Part shown: positions 36,876-45,648 of the stretch, in pieces
Layout of the letters: each line of letters opens with the position of its first letter
How positions within the stretch are numbered: the first letter of the stretch is position 1
Source of the DNA: Dactylosporangium roseum
GTDB taxonomy: Bacteria; Actinomycetota; Actinomycetes; Mycobacteriales; Micromonosporaceae
Direction: 5' to 3'
Assembly (NCBI RefSeq): GCF_025264685.1
Contig: NZ_CP073721.1
Span: 7,705,501-7,769,500, forward strand
Length of the DNA: 64,000 nucleotides
Position numbers and translations under genes: made by a program
Notes under the pieces: model-generated
Told to the model about the DNA's origin: nothing
Database searches by the model: none
What the model saw: only the letters and a program-made list of their open reading frames with translations

Positions 36876-39800
36876 CGGACACTTTTGCCGGATACGTGTG
36901 CTGGACGCGCGCCTCGGTCGACGACACCATCAACACCGAGGCGGTACACGCCGAGCGGGCCGTGTTCCTGGCGACCCACCGTCCCTTGGCGATCATTCGA
37001 CGGGCCTGGGGATCAACGGTTCAGGGCGAGCAGGTCGACGAGGAGACCGTGCTCGATGACTTCATCCACCGCCCCCCGACGGGCGGGGTCGTCCTGATGC
37101 CGATCAGGGGCGAGTCCGGCACCGGGAAATCCCACCTCGTGCGCTGGGTGAAAGAGAACCTGCCACCCGACGCCCCAGACCAGCGCGTGATCTACCTTCG
37201 CAAGACCGACACGAATCTTGCCGCAGTCGTCAATGCCCTGCTGATCGATCTCGACGGACCTCCGTTCGACGACATCCGAAGCCGGGTCAGCCGCAACATC
37301 GGCCAGTACGACCCGGAGCAGTTGCCCCACGAACTGCTGGACCGGCTCGCCCTGGCCGTGCAGTTCTCAACACCTGCCGAACAACCACGAGACCGTCTAC
37401 AAGCCGGCATGCACAAGATGCTCACCAGCGAACGCGGACTGCCGACATTGCTACGCGACTACGCGTATCGCCGGCACCTGCTGCACCCCGATGGTGTCAT
37501 CGTCCGGTTCGCGACCGAACTGCTGCGCGGTCGCAGCAGCGATGAAGCCGAACGACCCGCCGCGTTCACCTCCGACGATCTGAAGGCCGACATCGGCAGT
37601 GCAGCTCTCGGACCGGTCGCCAATGACTGCCTTCGCCAACTTCTAGCCTCAGAGCCACTGCTCGAGGAAGCGGCGCGATTGCTCACCGAGCACCTCGGCA
37701 GCGCCGTCCTGCGGCTGACCGAACTCGACGGGGGCCGGCTCGCCGCCGCAATGATCGACATCCGGCGTGCCGTGCATGCTCGCGGCCAAGAGATCATTCT
37801 CCTGATCGAAGATTTCGCGCTGATTCAAGGGATCCAGCGCGACCTCCTCGACGCGATCAGCGAGACCGGCGTGCGCGAGGGCCGCCAAGAGGTGGCAACA
37901 ATCCGGACCCTGATGGCTGTCACCGGCGGCTACTTCGACAGCCTGCCGGAAACGTTGAAGACCCGCGCCGCGGCCAGTGTGCCCTACGTGTACGATCTCG
38001 ACGTTCCGCTGGGTGAAGGCCCGGTCGGTGTCAGCGACAAGCAATTGGTCGATTTCACGGCGCGCTACCTCAATGCCGCTCGCCTCGGCCGGGCGGCGTT
38101 AGTGCACGCGCACAGCGGGGGCGGAGGCGACAGCGGATGGATACCCAACGCCTGCAAGCTCTGCGCGTACCGTCCGCAATGCCACGACGCCTTCGGGGTG
38201 TCCTCTGACGGGTTCGGGCTGTACCCATACAACGAATCCGCGATCCGCCAGACCGTGCGGGTAACCGCGGCCCGCAACGATGACACCTTCAACCCGCGAA
38301 ATGTGCTCAGCCGCGTCGTGCGCGTCGTCCTGGACAACTACGACGTCGCGTTGCGCGAAGGCCGGTTCCCTCCACCGGCCTTTCACGCCGACTTTCCCAG
38401 CAGTCGCCTCGACCGGATGCTGCCACCCGAGGTGGAAGCCCGGCTGCTGAGGCTGGACCCGGCCGACCATCAACGGCGGGTCGATGTCCTGAACTTCTGG
38501 GGCGGTGCCCCCACCGCCGTGGTGAACCTTGATCCCGTGCTTCACCAGGCCATGGGGCTCCCGCTGCTCGCGGCCTCCGCAGTCGAGGCGGTACAGGTCG
38601 AATCTGAGCCGGTGGCGGCGCCAGGAGTCCGCATCGAGCCAACGCCCCCGTCCGCCTTGCAAATGAAACTCGCCGAGGTCGACGCGTGGCACGGCCGCGG
38701 GGAACTGTTGCCCCAGGATCTTGCCAACAATCTCCGGTCGTGGCTCAGGGACGCCGTCATTGCCCGGGTGCTCTGGAACGACCTGGGACTTCCTACGCCC
38801 ACGCAGGCCATCCGCAAGGCAGTGCTGGGCGACCCGCGCGGCAACGCCGTCGTCATCGACGGGGCTTTTGGCGAAAAGGGTACAAGAGCGACGTTCAGGG
38901 CCACCATCGTCCTGAACAAGGGCCCTGTCACTGCGACCCTCCTCAAGGCGGTGCTGGAACGCATCGAACGCGGGCACTGGAACTTTCCTGGAGGACCGGC
39001 GCAACAGCGCCTGCTGTTCCGCCGCCTCGACGAATGGTCCGCGTCGATGGTCGACGCCATGCGCGAGCACCTCGGACTACACCTACCGGCAACCGTGACC
39101 GCCGCCATCGAGGCATCCCTGCTCGGCGCGCGTCTGTTGGATATCGAAGGCAGCCGCACGCTGAACCGCGAAGATCTGCTGACGGCGTTGTTCGCCCCGG
39201 GCCCCACAGCTCAAACCACGGGCGCAACCCACCGCGACGCCGGCTCCCGTACCCCAGAATGGACCAAGCTCGCCGCCCATCACCTAACAGTGCGAACCGC
39301 GCTGGTGACCCAACTTCGCCAGGCGGTCGGCGCCGCCCAGGGCGACGGCGGCGAACAACTCATCGACGCCGCGCTGCTCCTGCCCGCGATCGACACCCTC
39401 GTGTCGGACTGGCGGCCCAAATCCGATCCAGACGGCCTGCCGGAGTGGGTAGCCCAGGCATACACACCGCTGCGACGCGGCCTGGACCCGGCGGTGCACG
39501 CCCAATACGCGCACCTGCACGAGCTAACGAACGAGTACCGGCTGCTGACCGGCGACGCGGATCCGGAGATCTTGCTCAAGGAACTGGATGGAGCCATCGG
39601 TACCCTGGCGTTGATCGCCCCCAGGGCGGGCGGGCGTAGCCCGGAGGAGTGGCTTGAGGACTGCCGGCAGGCCAGACGCTATCCATGGAAGAAGTGGCAG
39701 CGGCTGGCCGCGGACTTTCCGGCCGGCGGCGCGGCCGATGGCGCCCCCGCGAAAGTGACGCCGACCGGGGAGGACGAATTCCTCCAGCGTCTGCGCGTGA

Positions 39801-39997
39801 CGGCCCCCGACCGCGGTGAGCAGTTCTTCGCGACGCTGTCTTTTCTTCGGCAGTGTGGCCGGTGGCTCGAGGATGCGCTTCGTCGGGCAGAACACGAACG
39901 CGGCCTGCAGCCGACGGATTCACTCCCCGAACTCAGCGACGTGCTCGCCGAGGCCAGCAGAGTGTTGGGCGCGCTGCAGGAGACACCAGATGAGTGA
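36872..39997 (+). CDS. dpdH: DpdH: large P-loop ATPase
   Basis: 1041 aa from GTG. Walker A is RGESGTGKSHLVRW near residue 77, and a Walker B-like ILLIEDFALIQG lies near 308. A Cys cluster CKLCAYRPQCHDAFG near 423 could bind zinc. The C-terminal half is helical. It resembles the STAND/AAA-like ATPases of multi-gene restriction systems. It sits between dpdG and dpdI with short overlaps on both sides. Confidence 0.82.
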   Translation: MTDTFAGYVCWTRASVDDTINTEAVHAERAVFLATHRPLAIIRRAWGSTVQGEQVDEETVLDDFIHRPPTGGVVLMPIRGESGTGKSHLVRWVKENLPPDAPDQRVIYLRKTDTNLAAVVNALLIDLDGPPFDDIRSRVSRNIGQYDPEQLPHELLDRLALAVQFSTPAEQPRDRLQAGMHKMLTSERGLPTLLRDYAYRRHLLHPDGVIVRFATELLRGRSSDEAERPAAFTSDDLKADIGSAALGPVANDCLRQLLASEPLLEEAARLLTEHLGSAVLRLTELDGGRLAAAMIDIRRAVHARGQEIILLIEDFALIQGIQRDLLDAISETGVREGRQEVATIRTLMAVTGGYFDSLPETLKTRAAASVPYVYDLDVPLGEGPVGVSDKQLVDFTARYLNAARLGRAALVHAHSGGGGDSGWIPNACKLCAYRPQCHDAFGVSSDGFGLYPYNESAIRQTVRVTAARNDDTFNPRNVLSRVVRVVLDNYDVALREGRFPPPAFHADFPSSRLDRMLPPEVEARLLRLDPADHQRRVDVLNFWGGAPTAVVNLDPVLHQAMGLPLLAASAVEAVQVESEPVAAPGVRIEPTPPSALQMKLAEVDAWHGRGELLPQDLANNLRSWLRDAVIARVLWNDLGLPTPTQAIRKAVLGDPRGNAVVIDGAFGEKGTRATFRATIVLNKGPVTATLLKAVLERIERGHWNFPGGPAQQRLLFRRLDEWSASMVDAMREHLGLHLPATVTAAIEASLLGARLLDIEGSRTLNREDLLTALFAPGPTAQTTGATHRDAGSRTPEWTKLAAHHLTVRTALVTQLRQAVGAAQGDGGEQLIDAALLLPAIDTLVSDWRPKSDPDGLPEWVAQAYTPLRRGLDPAVHAQYAHLHELTNEYRLLTGDADPEILLKELDGAIGTLALIAPRAGGRSPEEWLEDCRQARRYPWKKWQRLAADFPAGGAADGAPAKVTPTGEDEFLQRLRVTAPDRGEQFFATLSFLRQCGRWLEDALRRAEHERGLQPTDSLPELSDVLAEASRVLGALQETPDE

Positions 39998-40679
39998 GTC
40001 GCTGCTGGATAAGGCGCGCCGCCTGCAAGAGCTTGCTGCCGAGGTCAAGGCTGCCAAGAACGCGGTCCAACACGCCAAACGACTGCAGAACCGCGCCAGG
40101 GACCTACGCGCCGCGCTGGATGCGCCGTCAAGCGCCGCACAGACGTGGATTGCCTGCCGCGCGGCCGGCGCGGCCGACCTGCCCATGCCCGACGACGCAG
40201 GTCTGGCGCGTGCCATGGCCGACCTCGGGCGTCGGCTGAAGGCGTCCGAGCCGCCGCCGGACACGGACTTCGACGCGGTCGAAAACGGACTGCTGGCATG
40301 GGCGCGCCGCACCAACGACGCAGTCGCCCGAGCATGGCCTGCCTTCGCGCGGTCGAAAGCCGCCACGGCGTTGGCGTCGGTCAGGGTCCTTCCGCCAGCC
40401 GCCCGCCAGTCGCTGAGCGAGACGATCAGCGCAGTCGAGCAGGCGCTCACCCGCCCGCCGACCAACGCGGCTCAGGTTCGGATGTTCCTGCGCAACGCGG
40501 CCGCTGTCGAACGGGAAGTCAGCGCGGCACGCCTGCAGGACCTGCCCGCGCCGCTCCTGCCGGTGCTCGAACGCCTCGGCGATGGAGGGATTCCACTGTC
40601 CGAACTCACCGACGAACAGGTGCGCCTGCTACGCGAACGCGGACTGGCCGACGATTTGGTGGTGCGGTGGACGGCATGA
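39990..40679 (+). CDS. dpdI: DpdI
   Basis: 229 aa, mostly alpha-helical. Residues 5-45 (LLDKARRLQELAAEVKAAKN) form a likely coiled coil, which suggests a role as an adaptor between DpdH and DpdJ. It has no enzyme motif. The name is assigned from position; dpdI was required for the restriction-like phenotype in Salmonella. It starts inside dpdH (8 bp) and overlaps dpdJ by 4 bp. Confidence 0.72.
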   Translation: MSESLLDKARRLQELAAEVKAAKNAVQHAKRLQNRARDLRAALDAPSSAAQTWIACRAAGAADLPMPDDAGLARAMADLGRRLKASEPPPDTDFDAVENGLLAWARRTNDAVARAWPAFARSKAATALASVRVLPPAARQSLSETISAVEQALTRPPTNAAQVRMFLRNAAAVEREVSAARLQDLPAPLLPVLERLGDGGIPLSELTDEQVRLLRERGLADDLVVRWTA

Positions 40680-43600
40680 CCACCTCACCGGAGGTTCTCG
40701 GCCACGTGCTAAACGCCGTCGAAAACCGGGAACTGCCGCTGTTGTCCTGGGGCATCGTCGACAGTTGGCTCACCGAAGCCGAGGTGCGCGAAGCCATCGC
40801 AGATGCGCTCGCCGAACTCGATGGCGATTACAAGGTGGACCCCACCTTCGACGCGCTCGCCGAGCATGCCTTGATCACAGAGGTGGCCGACGGGCGCTGG
40901 AGGTCCCGGCTGGCCGAGACTCTGCGCCTGCTGGTGCACTCCCGCCAGTTGTTCAACACGGGAAACGGCGAGTGGTGGCTACGCGGGCGGCGCCTCATCT
41001 GCGACTTCCGGCTCCTCGCGCAACCGCGCCGATACCCGAAGCGCGAGGTTTCATTCTCGGCCCTGCTCGACCGGATCGAGGAGATTCAGCCGCTGAGCCC
41101 GGTCGGGCGTCAGGTGCTCGCCGCGCAGGTGCAGCGGCTGCCCACCGCACCGCTGTCCGCGCAGGTCGACCAGCGGCCGTTGGCGCAGTTCCAGGTCGAC
41201 GCCACAGCGGCGGTGCTGGAGTCGCTACGCAGCGACGGCACCCAGGCGGTGATCGTGGCCGCCGGCACCGGCAGCGGTAAGACGTTGGCGTTCTACCTGC
41301 CGGCCTACCTGTGGATGGCCGAACACCTCGGCGGACACCAGGTGCAGACACTGGCGCTGTACCCGCGCAACGAGCTGCTCAAGGATCAAGTCGGAGAGGC
41401 CCTGCGAGCCGCGCTGGGCATCGCCCCCGCGCTCGCGACGGCCGGTCGGCGCCCGCTGCGCCTCGGGGCGCTCTACGGCGACACGCCGTGGCGGGGGGCC
41501 CTTCTGGACACGTCGCCGAGACTGGACAACGCCTGGCGCAAGGTGGCCAACGGCAGGGTCTGCCCCTACACCAGTTGCCCCGCCTGCGGCGGAGACCTGG
41601 TCTGGCCAAGTCAGGACCGCGCAACCGGACTGGAGCGGCTCGTCTGCGCTGCCTGTGGTATCGAGGTGCCCGCCGAGATGCTGGCGCTGACTCGGGAAAA
41701 GATGCTGCAGCAACCGCCGGACATACTGTTCTCCTCCACTGAGATGCTCAACCTGGCCTCGTCAGCTCCTCGGCTGGGTGGCCTGTTCGGCTTCACACCC
41801 GCAGGATCCCGCCCCCGGCTGCTCCTCCTCGACGAGGTGCACACCTACGAGGGCGTGCACGGTGCCCAGGTCGCGCTGCTGGTGCGGCGCTGGCGCAATG
41901 CCGTCGGCCCGAAGGTCACCGTTGTCGGTCTGAGCGCGACTCTGCGTGACGCCGGGCCGTTCATGAGCCGCCTTGTCGGCATCCCCGACGCCGACGTGAC
42001 CCACGTCGAGCCGGCAGAGGACGACCTAATCGAGGAGGGCCGGCAGTACCAGGTCGCGGTACGCGCCGACCCGACCACCGGCGCGAGCATGCTCTCCGTC
42101 ACCATCCAGGCGTCCATGTTGCTGGGCCGCATCCTTGACCTGCCCGGGCGGGAAACCACCCTCGCAGGCAGTAAAGGCTTCCTGTTCACCGACGACCTCG
42201 ACGTCACCAACCGGCTGTTCCACGACCTCAAAGACGCCGAGGGCGACGGGTGGACGGCCCGACGACGGTCCGGCGCTCACAAGGTCCTGGCCAACCTGCG
42301 CTCGACGGCGCTACCCGACCGGGCACGCCGCGACAGCGACGGACAGGTGTGGGCCCTCCTCGAGCAAATCGGCCACATGCTGCCCGGCACGTATCCGGCA
42401 CGCGGCCTGCGCATCGGCAAGACCTCGTCACAAGACCCCGGCGTCGCTGACAGCGCCGACCTGGTCGTGGCGACCGCATCACTCGACGTTGGCTTCAACG
42501 ACCCGCGGGTCGGGCTAATCGTGCAGCACAAATCGCCGCGCGACCCGGCCCAGTTCGTGCAGCGTCGTGGCCGCGCCGGCCGTACGCGTCAGGTCCGCCC
42601 ACTGACCACCGTCGTGTTGAGCGACTTCGGCCGCGACCGCCTGACCTACCAGGCCTACGACCGGCTCTTCGACCCGGAACTGCCGCCGCGGGCGCTGCCC
42701 GTCGGCAACCGGTACGTGCAGCGGATGCAGGCGACTTTCGCGTTGAAGGACTGGCTGACGCGACAGCTGCAATGGCGGTGCGACGCGCGGGAGGTGCTGA
42801 CGGCGAAGACCGGCAAGGGGCACGCCGCCTCCGGGCAGGTCGCGACCCTCCTTGAACAACTCCTCACCGATCCGCTCACGCAGCACGAGTTCGGCGAGTA
42901 CCTGCGGTGGTCGCTGCATCTCGATGACGACGAGATCCTCGCGGTGCTGTGGGATCCGCCCCGGGCGCTGCTGACGGCCGTCGTTCCTACGCTGCTGCGG
43001 CGCGTACGCAGCGACTGGACGCCTGTAGATGACGATCCGGGCGGGGTCGGCGATTCCTACGCTCCGGAGTTCGCTCCCCGCGCCCTGTTCGCGCCGCTGA
43101 ACCTGCCCGAGGTCGAACTGCTGCTGCCAGACACCTTCCTCGCCCAGGTCGACAGTCGGATGCCGGTATCGCAGGCGTTACGCGAGACCGCGCCCGGCCG
43201 GGTCAGCAAGCGCTTCGCGGTGCGGTCCGGCGCGCAGCGCACCTGGGTTCCGGTGCCGCTGGACAGCCCTTCAGCTGTGCTGTCGCTACGGGACTTCGTG
43301 GACCAGGGCAGCGTCGAAGGGGTCTGGACTGACGACGTCACGGGTGAGCAATACACGGTCGTGCGCCCATACCGTATCCGGGTTGGTGAACCTCTCTCCG
43401 CTGTCGCCGACACGGCCAACAGCAGACCATCATGGCGCACTCAGATGGTGGTCCACGATGGTCCGCCAGCGCGGCTGGAAGTTCCCGAACCGTGGGCCGC
43501 CCACGTCGAGTACCTCTCCGTTCACACGCACGCCAACCGGCGGCCGCTGCAGGTGCGTCGGTTCACACCCGGAGCCACCGCATCGCTGAAGGTCAGAGGC

Positions 43601-45133
43601 AATCGGGCTGGCGGGGCGACGCCCGCTCAGACTCGCTTGACGTATGCCACCCACCAAGGCCAGCCGGCCGCGCTGGGCTTCGCCCTCGACGTTGACGGAC
43701 TGCAGTTGCGGCTGCGCCTGCCCGACACTGCGACGCTCGCGGCCATGCCGCGCCTGTCCACACCGTCGTGGCGTTCACAGTCGTTCCGGCACGCCGTGGC
43801 CGCCGACGACAGCATGGACCCGGTAGCGGACAGCTTCGTGCGATTGTGGCTGGGCCCGGTCTTCGAACGTGCGATTGTGCTGCGCGTCCTCGCCCGCGAC
43901 GAACCGGTCGCCGACGCGTGCGCCACAGTCACTTCTGAGGAGTTACGCGAGGCGGTCGGCCAGATCACCGGCGTGATCGGCGGCGACCTGGATCGCACCG
44001 ATGCCATCGATCAATCCGAGGACGATCCGCGGCAGTTGCGGGTCAAGCTACTTGCCGCACTGCAAACGCCGACGACAACGGACCGGCTGCGCCAGCATGC
44101 CCAGCGTCTGCACCGCGCCACCGACGCCGACGTCTACCTCGCACGGCACGTACTGGGCCGTACCATCGGCGCGGCCGTACACACCGCGGCCCTGTGTCTC
44201 GTGCCTGACGCCACTGAGCAGGACCTTAACCTCGACCTGCACGTCGGCGACGGTGGCGCGGACGTGTGGCTCACCGAGAACACCATCGGCGGCGCCGGCG
44301 TCATCGAGAAGGTCGTCAAGTCCTACGTCGACGATCCCCGCCGGTTCTGGCGACTGGTCTGGGCCGCCTTGCGCCAAGGCGACTTCGAAATCGTCGACCG
44401 CGAACTGCGTCGGCTGCTCGCCGATGTGGTGACCGCGCCAACCGGCCCGCTCGGCGCGGCCCTGGTGGGCGTGCGGCAAGCGACCAACAACGCCGTGGCC
44501 CGCGAGGCATGGCAGGAGTTGCGCCGCGAACTCGACCGCCGCGGCTACCTGGTATCCCACCCAGTCATATCGGCCATGGCGGTGCGACTGCTTCGCCCGG
44601 GAACCGGTGAACGCCACGACGCCGCCCTGCTCCATGTAATACAGACCTGGGACGACGCGACGCGAACCGTCGGGTTCGAGATCGACGCACGCACCTGGTC
44701 GTCGGTCGTCCTCAACCGCCATGCCGAACAGGTCGGCGACGTCTACCGCACCCCCGACCAGGTGTACTCGAGCCTATGGCCGCGGGGGGCGGAGACCTTC
44801 AACCGCGATCTCGAGGTTCCCACGATGTACGAGGAGTTCCCGCCGCCCCTGGACCGCGAACTCGCCGCCGGCCTGATCGACGACGACGTCGCCGAGGTGC
44901 TCGTCACCGACGATGGATGGCAGGCCGCCTACGAAGCGGAGGTCACGGCCCGCGGAGTGGTCGACCTCGTCGCGCCGACGGAGGCGGCGACGAGGCTCCA
45001 ACAGGCAGTACTGACCGCCAGCACCCAGCCAATCGACACGGGCTACCTGTTCGTCCACCCCGTCGTGCGGGGCGCTCGCCGCGAGGAGGGTCGGCTCAAA
45101 GTGCGCCTCGAACTGCGGGAGGTCGAGCAGTGA
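40676..45133 (+). CDS. dpdJ: DpdJ: DEAD/DEAH helicase with DUF1998-like end
   Basis: 1485 aa from ATG 40676 (the frame is open far upstream, but only this start fits the dpdI stop). Walker A is AGTGSGKTLAFYLPAYL near residue 195. A zinc-finger insert follows at about 298-330 (CPYTSCPACGGDLVW, then LVCAACG). LLLDEVHTYEGVHG is near 383 and the C-terminal helicase motif QRRGRAGRTRQVRP near 628. A Cys-poor C-terminal domain with ENTIGGAGVIEKV resembles the DUF1998 regions of DISARM-type helicases. It is the largest protein in the window. Confidence 0.87.
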   Translation: MTTSPEVLGHVLNAVENRELPLLSWGIVDSWLTEAEVREAIADALAELDGDYKVDPTFDALAEHALITEVADGRWRSRLAETLRLLVHSRQLFNTGNGEWWLRGRRLICDFRLLAQPRRYPKREVSFSALLDRIEEIQPLSPVGRQVLAAQVQRLPTAPLSAQVDQRPLAQFQVDATAAVLESLRSDGTQAVIVAAGTGSGKTLAFYLPAYLWMAEHLGGHQVQTLALYPRNELLKDQVGEALRAALGIAPALATAGRRPLRLGALYGDTPWRGALLDTSPRLDNAWRKVANGRVCPYTSCPACGGDLVWPSQDRATGLERLVCAACGIEVPAEMLALTREKMLQQPPDILFSSTEMLNLASSAPRLGGLFGFTPAGSRPRLLLLDEVHTYEGVHGAQVALLVRRWRNAVGPKVTVVGLSATLRDAGPFMSRLVGIPDADVTHVEPAEDDLIEEGRQYQVAVRADPTTGASMLSVTIQASMLLGRILDLPGRETTLAGSKGFLFTDDLDVTNRLFHDLKDAEGDGWTARRRSGAHKVLANLRSTALPDRARRDSDGQVWALLEQIGHMLPGTYPARGLRIGKTSSQDPGVADSADLVVATASLDVGFNDPRVGLIVQHKSPRDPAQFVQRRGRAGRTRQVRPLTTVVLSDFGRDRLTYQAYDRLFDPELPPRALPVGNRYVQRMQATFALKDWLTRQLQWRCDAREVLTAKTGKGHAASGQVATLLEQLLTDPLTQHEFGEYLRWSLHLDDDEILAVLWDPPRALLTAVVPTLLRRVRSDWTPVDDDPGGVGDSYAPEFAPRALFAPLNLPEVELLLPDTFLAQVDSRMPVSQALRETAPGRVSKRFAVRSGAQRTWVPVPLDSPSAVLSLRDFVDQGSVEGVWTDDVTGEQYTVVRPYRIRVGEPLSAVADTANSRPSWRTQMVVHDGPPARLEVPEPWAAHVEYLSVHTHANRRPLQVRRFTPGATASLKVRGNRAGGATPAQTRLTYATHQGQPAALGFALDVDGLQLRLRLPDTATLAAMPRLSTPSWRSQSFRHAVAADDSMDPVADSFVRLWLGPVFERAIVLRVLARDEPVADACATVTSEELREAVGQITGVIGGDLDRTDAIDQSEDDPRQLRVKLLAALQTPTTTDRLRQHAQRLHRATDADVYLARHVLGRTIGAAVHTAALCLVPDATEQDLNLDLHVGDGGADVWLTENTIGGAGVIEKVVKSYVDDPRRFWRLVWAALRQGDFEIVDRELRRLLADVVTAPTGPLGAALVGVRQATNNAVAREAWQELRRELDRRGYLVSHPVISAMAVRLLRPGTGERHDAALLHVIQTWDDATRTVGFEIDARTWSSVVLNRHAEQVGDVYRTPDQVYSSLWPRGAETFNRDLEVPTMYEEFPPPLDRELAAGLIDDDVAEVLVTDDGWQAAYEAEVTARGVVDLVAPTEAATRLQQAVLTASTQPIDTGYLFVHPVVRGARREEGRLKVRLELREVEQ

Positions 45134-45648
45134 GCACCGCCCGCACGCTGCGACGCGGCCACACCCGGACCACCGAGGACCTCCGCGCGCTCCTGCAGGC
45201 CGCCTTCGTCGGTGAATTGTTGGCGCCCAGCGAGGAGATCTGGCTAATCTCCCCATGGGTAAGCGACATCGCCGTGATCGACAACGTAGACGGTGGCTTC
45301 ACCGGACTGGAGCCGACCTGGGGCGCGCGGGAGGTCAGATTGTCGGAGGTCCTTGCCTGCCTGACGTCACGCGGAACACGGGTCTTCGTCGAAGTGCGTC
45401 CCGACGAGCACAACCGACGCTTCCTACAGCGGATGCAGGCCCAGACGGCGGCAGGCACCATGGAGGTGCGCCGATCCCAGGTGCTGCACGAGAAGGGTCT
45501 GCTCGGCGACCGTTTCCTGCTCAACGGCTCGATGAACTTCACCTACAGCGGAGTCCACCTCCTCGACGAATGGGTGCGTTTCGACACCGATGCACAGGCC
45601 ATCGCCGAGGCCCGACTAGCCTTTCGTGCCCGGTGGGGGCAGGGGTGA
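45130..45648 (+). CDS. dpdK: DpdK: phospholipase D-like nuclease
   Basis: 172 aa from GTG overlapping the dpdJ stop. A single HKD-type motif appears as LHEKGLLGDRFLLNGSMNFT near residue 120, so a dimer would be needed for a complete active site, as in small PLD nucleases such as Nuc. The N-terminal EIWLISPWVSDIAVI is the usual first strand. It is probably the DNA-cutting component of the dpd restriction arm. It overlaps dpdD by 4 bp. Confidence 0.85.
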   Translation: MSTARTLRRGHTRTTEDLRALLQAAFVGELLAPSEEIWLISPWVSDIAVIDNVDGGFTGLEPTWGAREVRLSEVLACLTSRGTRVFVEVRPDEHNRRFLQRMQAQTAAGTMEVRRSQVLHEKGLLGDRFLLNGSMNFTYSGVHLLDEWVRFDTDAQAIAEARLAFRARWGQG